Source: Gracilariopsis chorda (Eukaryota; Rhodophyta; Florideophyceae; Gracilariales; Gracilariaceae). From it: 64,000 nt of DNA. A program made the translations under genes and the position numbers. The DNA lies in the NCBI GenBank assembly GCA_003194525.1, contig NBIV01000241.1:1-64000 (forward strand), written 5' to 3'. The first letter of the stretch is position 1; each line of letters starts with the position of its first letter. The notes below the pieces were generated by a model. It saw only the letters and a list, made by a program, of their open reading frames with translations, was not told where the DNA came from and did no database searches. This document shows, in pieces, positions 19,821 through 31,568 of the stretch.

Positions 19821-22816
19821 TTGGGAATATGGGAAGGTGACACCGAGTTCGGTGAATCCCTCTTCGAGGAGGTAGATTCGGGAGTTTTTTCTATGGGAAG
19901 GGCGTCTTCTGAGCCGAAGTTACCGCACCACGCAGTACAGCTTCGCTCCCCCATTTTCAAGATCCTTAGTAGGAAAATGGCTGTAACTGACATCAGCTCG
20001 GAAACCATCTCGGTTCTACGTCTTCCATGGATATGTTCTCGTAATTTCCGTATTCCCGATAGAGCTTTGGTCCTGGTCAAGAGAAACAACGAAGTTTATG
20101 CCGATCTTGTTCTGTCCAACGAATATATGGCTCGCTAGTTATCTGTTTTAGATACAGGGGCTGCGCCCAACCTTATCAACTCTGTGCTAGTACCCCCGGG
20201 GTCTTCGGGCTCACATTCCTTGCAGACCAGGCCTGGATATCGCCGACGCGAATTACAATCCCCTGAAGACCGTAGAATACGTTGCTCTCGTCGTGAGACT
20301 GGGTACCTGTATGAGTCAACTGGACTTCGTTGTTTGCGATATACTCCCTTCATCAGTGATTCGTGGTTGTGACTTTTGTATTCGCTTTTTCAAAGAAAAT
20401 TGCCCTCGTGCAAAAACTGTGGAAATAGCAAACGGTTCCACCGTATCTATTGTCTGGAAACGGCTCAAGCGTGCTACGCAAAATCTTGTACCGATACTAG
20501 CTGCCAAGGAAATGCAGAACAAAAATCTCGTTTCTACGAAGCTTCGTATCGCTCATTCAATTGCCGCACCATCCAAGTTCCAAGTCTGGGTCATATTTGT
20601 CTCCATACAGAGTTAACATGATGTGGTTCAGCCACTTTCGTTGTTATACGACCACTTTGAACTGGCACTTGCAAATGTAGTCATTTCTACAGCACTTACG
20701 TTCTTTCTAAGGTCCTGGTAGCCCAAGTCGGTAAAACCACGCAGTGGTTAGTAATGAACCAAGTCCAGGGTTCGGTCCTCTCACAACTGCGGGTATTAGT
20801 GCCCACTAACATTCTAATGGCTGCCGTCATGGGAGTGGAAATCTTTAAGGAGGGGGACGACAACTCTAACAACGCTGAGCGTATTTTGGATACCGATGTC
20901 GAAAGTGAAAGAACTAAGGGAACCCATGCGATACCACCTGCTACAGAAAAGGCGAATCGTATGGAAGAACTCGAGAAATTCCATTTGGACCATGTCCTTG
21001 ACTCTCATCGTGAGAAACAACGGATATGCTTCGTGCGTTTACCTCTTTCTGGGACGGTTCCCTTGGAAAAATAGGAATAATGAAGCACCGTATTGATTTG
21101 TTACCGGACATTCGACTAATTACACAGCATCCCTTTTGGGCTGGACGGACAGCCCGTGAAGAGTAAAAATCTGAAGTGGAGAAAACTTTACGCGCTGGCA
21201 CCATTGAACCCACTCAATCACCTTGGTCTTCGCCAGCAGAGCTCGTTCCGAAATCGGATGGATCGTGGAGATTTAGTATCGATTACCGATGTCGCCATAT
21301 AGTTACCGTGAAAGACGTTTACACGATCCCTCGAATGGACGAGTGCATCGACTCACTTGGGAGTGCTACGGTATTCACGACTCTTGATGCCAATTGGGGT
21401 TATTGGCAAGTGCCTATCTATCGGACCGCGACAAAACTGCGTTTGTGTGTCACCAAGGACTATATCGTTATAAAAGCATGCCCTTCCGGTTAACTAATGC
21501 ACCTGCTACGTCTCAACTTGCCATAGATATTCTATTGGCCAGGATAAAATGAACAAACGTTTTGGTGTATTTCGACGATATAATCGTTTTCTCCAATAAC
21601 TTAGATGATCATATAACCCATGTGAGGAACTTTATGCGTGTGCTCCAAGATGCAGGGACTATTCTGAAACTTAAGAAGTGCAAATTCTGTACCGATGTAG
21701 TGGTTTATCTTCGACATATAATCCGCACCGGACTGCTCTCGATAGTCGAGGTAAGAGTTAGGTCACTGAAGAACGCGAAACATTCGAGTAAGCGAACGGA
21801 ACTCCGATCATTTCTCGTACTTTGTAACCTATATCGTCAGTTGTTCCCTAATTTCGCGGAGATTGCGACACCTCTGAATTCTCTCCTAAAGAAGAAACAA
21901 CCAGTTAAACTGGAAAAGTTTGGCAACATAGAAGTGTCTGCCTTCACGGCTCTCATCAACACCGTGACGTTTCCGCTAATATTGGCGCTACCATGTCTTA
22001 GTTTACCCTATGAAGTGGATACTGATGCCAGTCATAACCAGGTCAGTTGTGCGCTATTTCAAATTACCGAAGAAGGTGAAAGATCTCTAATAGGATATTG
22101 GTCTAGGATATTTGACGTGCAAGGACGTAACTACTCGGTTTCTGAAAAAGATTTTCTCGCCGTTATTTGGGCGCTCGCCTTTTTCGGACCATATCTTATG
22201 CAAACCCAGTTTGAGGTACATACGGATCACTCCTGCCTCCGTTGGCTCATGGAGATTGCCGAATTATCGAGACACCTCATTCTTTGGCGCCTTTGACTCC
22301 CGGAATTCGAGTTTGAAGTACTCTACAGAAAGGGAACCCTTAACACGCACGCCGACGCGTTATCGCCCCTGGGAACCTTTGCAGATGCAGAACCGGTCGA
22401 CGCTCTCGAGATACAGTGTTTTGTGGTTGGGAACGATGAACGGAATACCAAGGAGTGGTCAGAGGACATCCGTGATGATATTCTAGCTTCTCAAACTTTG
22501 GGACCCCCGAAATAAGGCTCCTTTGCGCCTATTACTCCAGAACAGTTGATTCTCAAGCAACATTGCGAGTAGTTATATACGCTGATTCAGGCTCGACTCA
22601 ATGGAGGATATGACTTGCCTCTTTCCATTAACGATCAGGGATACATTGTCAGGCTGGTTACTTCTTTTCCACAAATGGTGGTACACCACTCTTCATGGAG
22701 ACGGGGTTTACACCTTTCTCACTACGTAGCATTTGAAGCATACCCAGGGGGTAGGAAGTTATATCTAACTCTCTGCAGAGATTTTTACTGGCCCGATATG
22801 ACGTTTGACTGTTATG
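19821..22816 (+). pseudogene. E1 pol remnant (PR-RT-RH-IN start)
   Basis: Decayed Ty3/gypsy pol closest to E3 pol in this window. Visible are a protease LSVLDTGAAPN (near 20140-20172) directly after an in-frame TAG, reverse transcriptase blocks TTLDANWGYWQVPI (near 21380-21420) and LVYFDDIIVFSNN (21560-21600; YFDD replaces YLDD), RNase H (EVDTDASHNQVSCALFQ, near 22015-22065) and the start of integrase with its HH zinc site (GGRKLYLTLCRDFYWPDM). Coding stops at 22816, where a 5'-TGTG LTR end begins, so the catalytic integrase core is missing. Confidence 0.85.
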
Positions 22817-23621
22817 TGTGTTGCAATGCCCCAAAGGGGAAAAACACCGAAAGACGTTCGGGATCTTCCTCTCCCGAGGTGAACCCAGTTGGGTAGAGCC
22901 CTCCCGGAGGTGTCACGGCAAAGCCGGTTTGTAAGACCAGGGACACCTGTCGCGACTTGCGCAGGGAGGTGAAGGCGAAGAATCGGTATCCGCGTGAGCG
23001 TGGTGTGATCCTCAGTAGAGGTATGTTTCCACATGAGTGGGGAAGTGTGAGCAGGTGCACACAAGAGGGGCCGCGGGTAGCGGGATGTACTACCCTGAAA
23101 GGGGGAAAGGAGAAGAGTGAAGGGAAAGGAGGAAGAGTGGGCAAGAGTGAGTCGCGAGAGCGACGAACAAATACGGCAATGCCGGTGGACAGGACTCCTT
23201 ATACAGGGCGAAACACCAATGTGATTGGAACAATTATATTCCCAAGGATGGGCCTCTTTAGATGTGCAAGGGGGTTATATGTCCCGTGGTTCATGGCGTT
23301 TCCCTCCAAGGAGTAGTAGAGCACGCGCGCAAGCGGTAACAGCTAGAGCCAATTCCCCAGGTTGGGGTCCCTTGTTAGGGAAGGTTTACTGGTGCGACGG
23401 TAGTGCGCCGTCGCACTAAGTACTAGCTTCCCAGAAATGGGTGTGAAAATAATTAATAATATTAACTAAAATACTCCACATTTCGTGGCAACATCCACTA
23501 CTGTGGCCAACCTCCAATTGGCCCAAAACCGTGTCCAACGTTTCCATACCCACCATTGTGGGGCGTAGTTAATATACACACTACACAACCGATAATATCG
23601 GGAAAACGATCAAGTACCAAG

Positions 23622-24099
23622 TGTGAGATAGTGAAGTCCAGTGGATTCCGCAACTCTGGAGACCCATGTGGACGATACACGTTGTGTATCTGGCCCAAGG
23701 ATGGCTATCTGTATTTTATATAATTTATTTAATTTTATTGAATTAGTAACCATAGGACTAGATATAGCTACTGTAGAGTAGGGCACTTTACAGTGCCACA
23801 GGGTCGAGGCGCCTCGGTGCCGATACTTGGGCACCTCGAGCTGCGCCTCCCCTAGGGACAGTAAACTCAGACACCCTTGTGAGTCTTGAGCACCCCCGTA
23901 CTCGGTACTCACAATTCCCTTTGGCCTTCAAGGTATCGCTACCGCAATTCCGACCTGTAGGACTGCGTAGTCAGCGCCACCCCATTGCGCCAACATTACC
24001 AGAGGTGTCGCCGCCGCTTCATTAACCTTAGGACCCCCCAGCTCTGCCACGCTACCACGAGACCATTAGGAGCTTGCCCACTTGGCTCACTATCCTACA
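23622..24099 (+). repeat. E2 5' LTR
   Basis: 478 bp, begins TGTGAGATAG and ends ATCCTACA. Matches 32169-32646 except for two adjacent bases near 23672 and one in the AT-rich run near 23735. Confidence 0.97.
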
Positions 24100-24101
24100 T
24101 T

Positions 24102-24119
24102 TGGTCTCCCGACCTAGAA
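24102..24119 (+). other. E2 primer-binding site
   Basis: tggtctcccgacctagaa starts 2 nt after the LTR and opens with TGG, the complement of a tRNA CCA end. The same 18 bases occur at the same spacing in E3, so both elements use the same tRNA primer. The tRNA was not identified. Confidence 0.85.
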
Positions 24120-24204
24120 TCCCCTTTGGACGTTTCGATACAGACCTTTAGGAAAGAAGAATTTACGGGATTCTACCTTTGGACTTTGGACCGACGGACT
24201 GGTA

Positions 24205-26379
24205 ATGACAAGCAACCGCCCCATGGATACCGAAAATAACAACCGACCAGATGACCAGAGGACGCCACAGGCTGGCCCCAGTGGACTGTCGACGGTTCCT
24301 GAAACCATTGGCCTCGCGGCCGATGCGAGCAGTGACCGACGGAGTACGCGCAGTCAACCTTTAGGGCGTCCATTGACCCCCGTGGATAATCCTGAACGGA
24401 TTGCGAGAGAGTCCAATTTGGCCGCTCGTCTCCGCTCACGCCTTAACAGGATCAATTCCCAGCCGGCCACGCCGACGCAAGACCTACAGGAAGCTTCTCC
24501 AGATGTGAGGGAAGACCTCTCCAGGGGTCTCGCAGATGTCCTTTGGCCGCAGCTGAAACGGCTCTGTGAGGAGCACGTCCAGTCCCTTTTGGATACGCGT
24601 GTTCCAGAGGTCCTTGACGGAATGATTGACCAACGGATTACTCGCCTCGTTCCTCAGGTCCTGGAATCCACGACCTTCGTGGAAGCCATGGCCTCGACCA
24701 TACGGACGGAGGTCACACGCCAGGTAGGCACCCCGGCCCTCGCGGCCAATATTCAAAGTATTCCTTCGGCCTCCGTGTGGCAACCACACTCCGAACCCCC
24801 GGGAGTGGCTGCTTTACCAGCCCCTCGCCGGGTAAACCAACAGGACGACCAAATGGAAGTGCACCCAGGGAGTGGAAGAGAGCCTCCCCGGCAAGAAGGC
24901 CTAATGACTGCACGACCCATGAGGTACCAGGGCTCCCAGCAGGCCCGCAGACCCATCGGATTTGGCGATGTCGAGATCGCTCCATTGGACGAGCGAAGTG
25001 CTGACCGAAGGAAGAATAGAAGACCTAGAAGGAACAAGAAGTCGAGGAAGAGGAGAGACCATTCGGACGAGAGCGATGACGGGTCCAGTTCGGACTCGTC
25101 AGTTTCGACCGATACGGACGCGGATGAGGCGGCTGTTCGACGCCTCAGGCCGCTGGCAACCACCAACGAACTTTTTAAGAAAGTGTTGGACTATCGGACT
25201 TACCGACTGGACAACAGGTCCTCAAGGTATTCCGGTTCGGTGGCTCGACGAGTCACCAAGTGGGCCAAACGGATGCAGCTTACCGTCACGGACAAATTCT
25301 CGGGCGCTGACCCGATTGCTGTCCTTAGGTTTCTGTCTCAATTCCGTACGGCCTGCGACCAGAACGGCGTCCACGAGGGAGCCGCTCTGTATCTGTTTCA
25401 GTTTTTCCTCAGTGGACAAGCGCGTGACCATGTGGTTTCGAAGATCTCCGGTTCCAGTGACCCAATGGATGCGACCGATAGGGAGCTCCTTAGGTCCTAC
25501 CCAGAGGTCGTCCATTACCTTTTGGAGACGTACGCCACTGATGACGTAATCATGGATGCCCATCAGGACGTGATTTCCTTTAGGCAAAGCACTAACGTAA
25601 CCGAAACGGACTTTGCTGACCAACTGTGGAAGAAGGCGTACCGCTGTGGGAATGTGTTTTCCGAAGGGCGACTCAAGCAGCACTTCATCGCTGGATTGCT
25701 GCCGGCCATTAGGACTCACGTGCGTAATCACCACTCGGACAACCAACGCCTCTCGTTCCGACAGCTGGTCACATATGCCGAAGGATACGGCAAGACCTAT
25801 AGGACATCCCGCCGAGCGGCTGACTTGGATACCAGAGGCCGAGCATCACCCTTAAGGAAGAGTTCCAAAGTCCATATGGTCAACTCTTCTGAAAGCGAGT
25901 CCACTGGTAACATCCGTTCGGAAGAAGGAGATATCCTTGCGGTCTCTTTTTCTTCCGCTCCGTCTGGTGCTCCATCCATATCGGCCACTGGAACTACTAC
26001 TACTCCATCTGGACAAACGACGCCGCGGTATACTTTCGTCCAACCTAGGAAGGACGTATTCACCCGCGGGCCCCCTTGCTACCTCTGCCTTTCCACGGCC
26101 AGGCCGTGTGATTGCATGAAGTTCATGCCGGAGGACGTTCGCAAGAACCTGTTGGCCCTAAGGGATGAGAACTTCCAGGCCAGGAGGGCGGAGGGAAATT
26201 ACCCTCGTCAGTACCAGCGGAATCAGTCCTCAGGGTCTAGTCGATACGCCACGCCGCGGGAGGCTCCAGCCTCTCAGGTCAACGCTGTCGATATTTCCGA
26301 TACGGATACTGTCCCTCAGGTGACCCCCGTGGAAGCTCCAGTGGACCGTCACGGAAAGACCGAACAGGAAAACGCGTAG
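24205..26379 (+). CDS. gag: E2 Gag polyprotein
   Basis: A 724-residue Gag with ATG at 24205, 105 nt after the 5' LTR. The N-terminal third is polar with a helical stretch. A basic linker (RRNKKSRKRRDHSD) follows. Residues about 315-535 form the retrotransposon capsid-like domain (KFSGADPIAVLRFLSQF, then FLSGQARDHV, then DFADQLWKKAYRCGN) and align with the same region of the E3 Gag. Near residue 627 a Cys-rich CYLCLSTARPCDC lies where E3 has a zinc knuckle, but it lacks the His, so the finger is degenerate or different. The stop is at 26377; pol lies in the -1 frame. Confidence 0.9.
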   Translation: MTSNRPMDTENNNRPDDQRTPQAGPSGLSTVPETIGLAADASSDRRSTRSQPLGRPLTPVDNPERIARESNLAARLRSRLNRINSQPATPTQDLQEASPDVREDLSRGLADVLWPQLKRLCEEHVQSLLDTRVPEVLDGMIDQRITRLVPQVLESTTFVEAMASTIRTEVTRQVGTPALAANIQSIPSASVWQPHSEPPGVAALPAPRRVNQQDDQMEVHPGSGREPPRQEGLMTARPMRYQGSQQARRPIGFGDVEIAPLDERSADRRKNRRPRRNKKSRKRRDHSDESDDGSSSDSSVSTDTDADEAAVRRLRPLATTNELFKKVLDYRTYRLDNRSSRYSGSVARRVTKWAKRMQLTVTDKFSGADPIAVLRFLSQFRTACDQNGVHEGAALYLFQFFLSGQARDHVVSKISGSSDPMDATDRELLRSYPEVVHYLLETYATDDVIMDAHQDVISFRQSTNVTETDFADQLWKKAYRCGNVFSEGRLKQHFIAGLLPAIRTHVRNHHSDNQRLSFRQLVTYAEGYGKTYRTSRRAADLDTRGRASPLRKSSKVHMVNSSESESTGNIRSEEGDILAVSFSSAPSGAPSISATGTTTTPSGQTTPRYTFVQPRKDVFTRGPPCYLCLSTARPCDCMKFMPEDVRKNLLALRDENFQARRAEGNYPRQYQRNQSSGSSRYATPREAPASQVNAVDISDTDTVPQVTPVEAPVDRHGKTEQENA
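26367..26373 (+). other. Candidate -1 frameshift site, E2 gag-pol
   Basis: ggaaaac sits two codons before the gag stop. The pol frame is -1 to gag and is open across it. Slippage G-GAA-AAC to GGA-AAA is possible though not a canonical heptamer. E3 has gaaaaac in the same relative place. Confidence 0.45.
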
Positions 26380-26480
26380 AGGAGCGACCTGAGGCAAGCC
26401 GCCCCTCTGAGAATCCCTGCCTCAACCCCGATGGACAGGAGTCATCTGACTCCAGAAGTCCTTCGGAGTCTCACCAACCA

Positions 26481-29400
26481 ATGGACGAATGGATCGACGA
26501 CCCTTTGGAGCCGTCGCTGGATGACCAGGACCCTATTTGTGTCCTGAGGAAGGAGAACTATAAAGTTCGAATGACCATAGGACTCCGCCCCTCACACTCT
26601 AGAGTGGCTACGAGTGTGCTGGACACGGGCGCTGGGCCCAATTTGGTACATCCTAAGGTCCTACCGAGTGGTTGGGAAGACAAGGTTCAGGTGAGGAAGA
26701 CCCCTAGGATCACTGATGCTTCGCGCAGACCAATGGCCATTAAAGGAATCATTTCTTTATTTGTCCAACTGGGCAGTTTGCGAGTCCGCACGTGGTTCCT
26801 CGTATGTCCAAACTTGGGAGCGGAATGTATCCTTGGGACTTCCTTCATCGACCGCTACGTGAAGGCCATCTACCCTGGCCTTCGGAAAGTCGCGTTCTAT
26901 CGCGCACATCCTGTGGCCCTGATAGGTTCCAAGCCGGGACCTGAGGCAAACCCGCGGAAACCTCCACTGGCGACGAACACTGTGTCCAATAAGGTCAGGC
27001 TCACAAAAGCCCTGGTCATCCCTGCGATGACTCAGACCACCGCTTGGGTTCAGTGCGAGTCCTCTGGTCTTTTGACGCTGCAGAATCATCCCAAGACGAT
27101 CCGGCGTCAACTCACCCTTATGGCCAATGGAGTTATGGACATCCGTCCGCGGCAGCCCTTTGTGGTCAGTATCAGTAACTTCACTGACCACCCGGTTCGA
27201 TTACCTAAAGGAACAGTAGTTGGCATCGCCCTGCCAGCTCCTGTGGCCATTATGGAAACCAATATGGACAACTCCCAACCGGACGACGACGAGGACGTCG
27301 AGTCCTGGGAGGGGGACGTCAACATTGGCGACGAATTAGAATCCTATAGGCCTCAGGTTATAGAGCTCCTTCGGGAATTCAAATCCATGTGGTCTGGCCA
27401 GCTAGGCGAGATTCGGGCGACAAAGCACCGAATTGACCTTAAGGACGACGCGAAGCCAGTGTACCAGCACCCCTATAGGACGGGCCTAAAAGGAAGAACC
27501 ATCGTGGCCGAACAGATGGACAAGATGAGGAGGGCCAACGTCATCGAGCCAGCTCCTCCTCATCAGTCCGAATGGGCAAGCCCTTTTGTCCTTGTGGCCA
27601 AGAAGGATGGCTCCGTCAGGTTTTGCGCTGACTATAGGAAGCTCAACGCTATGACCAAACGGGATTCGTACCCTATCCCCCGGATGGACGACTGTCTCGA
27701 TTCCTTAGGAGAGGCAGCTGTCTTTACCACCTTGGACGCCAATTGGGGATATTGGCAAATACCACTGGACGATGACGCGAAGCCGCTGACCACGTTTACG
27801 ACCCACGAGAGACTTTTCCGATTCATTCGGATGCCCTTTGGATTAATGAACGCACCCGCGACGTTCCAGAGGGCAATGGACATTATCCTATCTAGGGTCA
27901 AATGGCAGTTCGCGCTGGTCTACTTGGATGACGTTATCATCTTTTCGAAGACCATTGGTGAACATTTCTCCCATGTTAGAACAGTCCTGAGGATTCTCCG
28001 TGAGGCCGGAATAACTTTGAAGCTCCCCAAGTGCTTCTTTTTCCAGTCCTCTGTGGATTATCTTGGCCATGTGGTCCGCCCTGGCTGCCTACAGGTTGCC
28101 TCGAGGACGACTGACGCCATACGGCAAGCTAAGCCCCCCAGGACCCATACGGAGTTGCGTTCTTTTTTAGGTCTGTGCAACGTCTATCGTCGCTTTGTCC
28201 AAGGGTTTGCAAAGATCGCTGCGCCGCTTAACGACATGCTGCGCAAAGGGACCCCATCGGAGTTCGATTGCCTGACGGACGAACAATACGAAGCTTTTGA
28301 GGCCCTGCGGGATAAGCTTCTGAACCCTCCTATATTGGCCTTGCCTAAACCGGACAAACCGTACATCCTTGATACGGATGCGTCCGATGGCCAAATTGGA
28401 TGTGTTCTCCTCCAGGAACAAGAATCTCCGAAGGACTATAGACCAATTGGATATTGGAGCCGCTCGCTAACGAGCCCAGAGCGGAATTATAGCACGTCCG
28501 AGAAGGAGTGCTTAGCCATTGTCTGGTCAGCATTAACCTTAAGGCCATACTTGGAAGGAGTCCGCTTTACCATTAGGACTGATCATCATTCCCTCAGGTG
28601 GCTTATGAACATGACCGACGCGTCCAGCAGGCTCGCCCGATGGAGATTGCGCCTGTCGGAGTTTGATTTCGACGTTGCCTATAGGCCGGGGATCAAGCAC
28701 CGAGCAGCGGATGCCCTCTCTAGGATCCTAACCGACGGCACCGACGAATCCCCACTGGACGACGAGCTACCCACGCCGGACCTTTCAGGTTATGAATCTG
28801 ACCATGAGGATGACTTCCTTCTAGGACGCGTTAATTGCGATGACTCCGATGTGGACGTGAATGCAGTTTACCTTGTGGACTGGCCTATGGATGACGACAG
28901 CGAAGCGCGGACCCTTGAGGTTCATGCGGTTCAACCAGAGGAAAAGGAGCTCTTGCCCATCACGCTGGATGAGCTCCTTCAGGCCCAAAAGGACGACGAG
29001 TACTGCAAAAACCAGGCTGACCTCGCCGGGACCCCTGGCTGTCTGTTCGACTACGACCGATTCGGACTGCTCTGTCGCAGAGCCCCTCTGGACGGAGCAA
29101 TCCAGCGGGTCATTCCCAAGGTCCTCAGGGCACGGGTTCTATACCTCGCCCATTACCCCCGGTTGGCCGGCCATCCTGGCGGAACAAGAATGTATCAGTC
29201 CTTAAGGAAACATTTCTACTGGCCCTTTATGGCTAATGACCTCTGGCAGACCTCTAGGACATGCGCTTCGTGCGTGAAAGCACGCGGCTCGAAAACCAGC
29301 CATCAGGCCAAGTTGAAGCTGTTCCCAGCCGCAGGACCACTGGAGTTTATCGCTACGGATATCCTAGGGCCATTACCGTCAACGACCCATGGGAACAAAT

Positions 29401-30743
29401 TTATATTGGTGCTTACCGATCGGTTCACCAAGCTCACCAGAGCTATTCCCATGAGGTCCACTACGGCCACTGACGTAGCAATGGCGTTCTTGACCCATTG
29501 GGTGTATCCATATGGTCTGCCACTTTATCTCCTATCGGACAACGGGCCACAATTCGTGTCGAAATTCTTCGCTCACGTCTGTTCGACCTTAGGAATTAAG
29601 CACGTCACCACAACGGCTTATCATCCGCAGAACAATGGACAGGCTGAGCGCTTCAATAGAACCATTAAGGACAGGTTGGTGCATTATGTTGCAGAGCACC
29701 AGGCCGATTGGGATGACTACGTCGGACCACTGGTCTATGCGTATAACACGCAAGTCCATCGGTCCACGGGGACTACACCCTTCGACCTAACGCTCACGCG
29801 ACAGCCCCCGCACTTTGCGGTTGACCTTAAGGACAGCTGGATACCACAGGACTTCACGGCAGAAATGACCCCTGCCCAGGCCAAACGGTACACCCGGAAG
29901 CGGATTGACGATATCATCCGTACGGCCAGAGCACGGTTGAACAAGTCCCAACGGAGGTACAAGGATGAATTCGATAAGTCCGTCAGGTTTACGCTATCCT
30001 TTAAGGCCGGTGACATGGTCTACTTAGACCGCGCTCCATCGGATAAGCCGCAGGACGATATCGAGGTCATCACTCGAAAGCTCCTCCCACGGTCCACTGG
30101 TCCCTATAAGGTTCTCTCAGCTACGTCCCATACGGTCACTATTGAAATCGATGGCCTACAGGACACCGTCGCAATTGACCGCGTTACGGCCGCGCCTATG
30201 CCGCCGAAGCCCACTGGTTCCCCTTTGGAAACTCCTGAGGACGCCCCTTCAGATGCTCCCAATTCCGCCGTACAGGACTCTACACCTACGGACGAGCAGC
30301 TTTCGTCCCGCCCTACGGTAGTTACGGCAGATCCATTGATCGCTACACCACTTCCAAAGGCCGTCTCGGCTGACCCACTGGCCCCCTCATCCCAAGAAGA
30401 ACACAACGACGGAGTACCGTCCCAGTTGGCCAATGATGGTTACGCCCCTTTGGACGAGATGGATCTCCCCGAGGAGTGGCCTGTGGATGTTCCGAAGGAC
30501 GTATCTTCACTTCCTAAGGAAAGCGCTATAGACCGTGTGGTCAATGCCGGCATTGACGACGACGGCGTCGTCAAATACCGTGTCCATTGGTACGGCTACA
30601 AACCCTCTGAGGACACATGGGAACCCCGGGAGAACATCCCGGAGAACTTTGTCCTTAGGTTTTGGCGCCGCATGGGCCGCACGGAGCGCGAACTTAAGGA
30701 GGGGGCATACATATTGAAATCCAATGGTCAAGGTTCGAATTAA
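26481..30743 (+). CDS. pol: E2 Pol polyprotein (PR-RT-RNaseH-IN-chromodomain)
   Basis: A 1420-residue ORF from the first ATG; in the element it is probably made as a Gag-Pol fusion by -1 frameshifting, since the frame is open upstream into gag. The aspartic protease has VLDTGAGPN near residue 48. Reverse transcriptase has LVYLDDVIIF near 480, RNase H YILDTDASDGQIGC near 630. Integrase shows the HHCC zinc site (HYPRLAGHPGG, then CASC) near 890-935 and the DDE core ATDILGPL, LLSDNGPQF and GQAERFNRT between about 960 and 1060. A C-terminal chromodomain, at about 1350-1400 (RVHWYGYKPSEDTWEPRENI), marks it as a chromovirus-type Ty3/gypsy element and would guide insertion to modified chromatin. All motifs are intact. 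Confidence 0.97.
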   Translation: MDEWIDDPLEPSLDDQDPICVLRKENYKVRMTIGLRPSHSRVATSVLDTGAGPNLVHPKVLPSGWEDKVQVRKTPRITDASRRPMAIKGIISLFVQLGSLRVRTWFLVCPNLGAECILGTSFIDRYVKAIYPGLRKVAFYRAHPVALIGSKPGPEANPRKPPLATNTVSNKVRLTKALVIPAMTQTTAWVQCESSGLLTLQNHPKTIRRQLTLMANGVMDIRPRQPFVVSISNFTDHPVRLPKGTVVGIALPAPVAIMETNMDNSQPDDDEDVESWEGDVNIGDELESYRPQVIELLREFKSMWSGQLGEIRATKHRIDLKDDAKPVYQHPYRTGLKGRTIVAEQMDKMRRANVIEPAPPHQSEWASPFVLVAKKDGSVRFCADYRKLNAMTKRDSYPIPRMDDCLDSLGEAAVFTTLDANWGYWQIPLDDDAKPLTTFTTHERLFRFIRMPFGLMNAPATFQRAMDIILSRVKWQFALVYLDDVIIFSKTIGEHFSHVRTVLRILREAGITLKLPKCFFFQSSVDYLGHVVRPGCLQVASRTTDAIRQAKPPRTHTELRSFLGLCNVYRRFVQGFAKIAAPLNDMLRKGTPSEFDCLTDEQYEAFEALRDKLLNPPILALPKPDKPYILDTDASDGQIGCVLLQEQESPKDYRPIGYWSRSLTSPERNYSTSEKECLAIVWSALTLRPYLEGVRFTIRTDHHSLRWLMNMTDASSRLARWRLRLSEFDFDVAYRPGIKHRAADALSRILTDGTDESPLDDELPTPDLSGYESDHEDDFLLGRVNCDDSDVDVNAVYLVDWPMDDDSEARTLEVHAVQPEEKELLPITLDELLQAQKDDEYCKNQADLAGTPGCLFDYDRFGLLCRRAPLDGAIQRVIPKVLRARVLYLAHYPRLAGHPGGTRMYQSLRKHFYWPFMANDLWQTSRTCASCVKARGSKTSHQAKLKLFPAAGPLEFIATDILGPLPSTTHGNKFILVLTDRFTKLTRAIPMRSTTATDVAMAFLTHWVYPYGLPLYLLSDNGPQFVSKFFAHVCSTLGIKHVTTTAYHPQNNGQAERFNRTIKDRLVHYVAEHQADWDDYVGPLVYAYNTQVHRSTGTTPFDLTLTRQPPHFAVDLKDSWIPQDFTAEMTPAQAKRYTRKRIDDIIRTARARLNKSQRRYKDEFDKSVRFTLSFKAGDMVYLDRAPSDKPQDDIEVITRKLLPRSTGPYKVLSATSHTVTIEIDGLQDTVAIDRVTAAPMPPKPTGSPLETPEDAPSDAPNSAVQDSTPTDEQLSSRPTVVTADPLIATPLPKAVSADPLAPSSQEEHNDGVPSQLANDGYAPLDEMDLPEEWPVDVPKDVSSLPKESAIDRVVNAGIDDDGVVKYRVHWYGYKPSEDTWEPRENIPENFVLRFWRRMGRTERELKEGAYILKSNGQGSN

Positions 30744-31568
30744 TCCAATGGACGTCGCTAGCTATCGCGCTAAAGTCGCTGAGCTGACCATAGGACAGAC
30801 GTACTAAGCACGCGCACTACGCGCGCTAAGCCGATCTGGCTTTCCATGGTCCACGGCGCGGAGCGCTAACCATCCTCTGGTCTAACTATAGTGCGGCCTG
30901 CCTCTGGCGCACACTAATTTTGGCACTAACTATCAGCCCAATGAAACATCCGATGGACTTACAGCGCGGGCAGCGCCTGCCAAGGCGCGCGCGCTTGATC
31001 AAAAACGCCGTCGGCCAAATGGACAATTTTTTGAAGTGGCGTTGCACGCCCCAAAATCGGCCAAAGCAAAGAACGGCCGATATCTCGGCTTCTAGGCCGC
31101 GCACAGACCAACGGACAGCCGATTCGGAGTCTCCTCGTTTCGGCCGAAACGGCACCGTACGGGCACATTGTGCGACGAGCACGCAAGAAGCGCGCGCGCT
31201 GGCCACTGGCATCTCAAAAAATCAACAATTTCCAATGGACAATTTCTTCGCTTGATTTTTCGAGTGCCAAGGGTGTTGTCCAGAATGGGCACGAGCCCCA
31301 GCGCTCCCACGTTGGGCACGTGTCCACGCCCATTGGACAACCGCTGCCCTGAGAAACCGGCCACGCCGAGCGAGATCACTACGCCTCCATTGGCTACTGC
31401 AAACTGTTGCAAGTCCACTGGAGCGCGAACCGTCGCGGTGCACCCTGAGGGCAACCCACCGCACTAATTGACCTGAAGGCCGGTCAAGCCGACCTAAGGG
31501 AAACGGACGTAATAACCAATGGATAACTTGACCTTATTGAGACCTAACAGGCTAATTGAAGAGTACCC
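30744..31568. other. E2 region between pol and antisense ORF
   Basis: GC-rich, untranslated sequence downstream of pol. Several short open frames exist on both strands, but none looks coding. Confidence 0.5.

Noticed and set aside
22817-23621. 3' LTR of E1
   Set aside because: Its ends match the E3 LTR in the opposite orientation to E1, and E1 is truncated rather than complete up to it.
24713-25746. Long - strand ORFs across E2 gag
   Set aside because: Shadow frames of gag; unlike the antisense ORF at 31569 they overlap a clearly conserved coding region.
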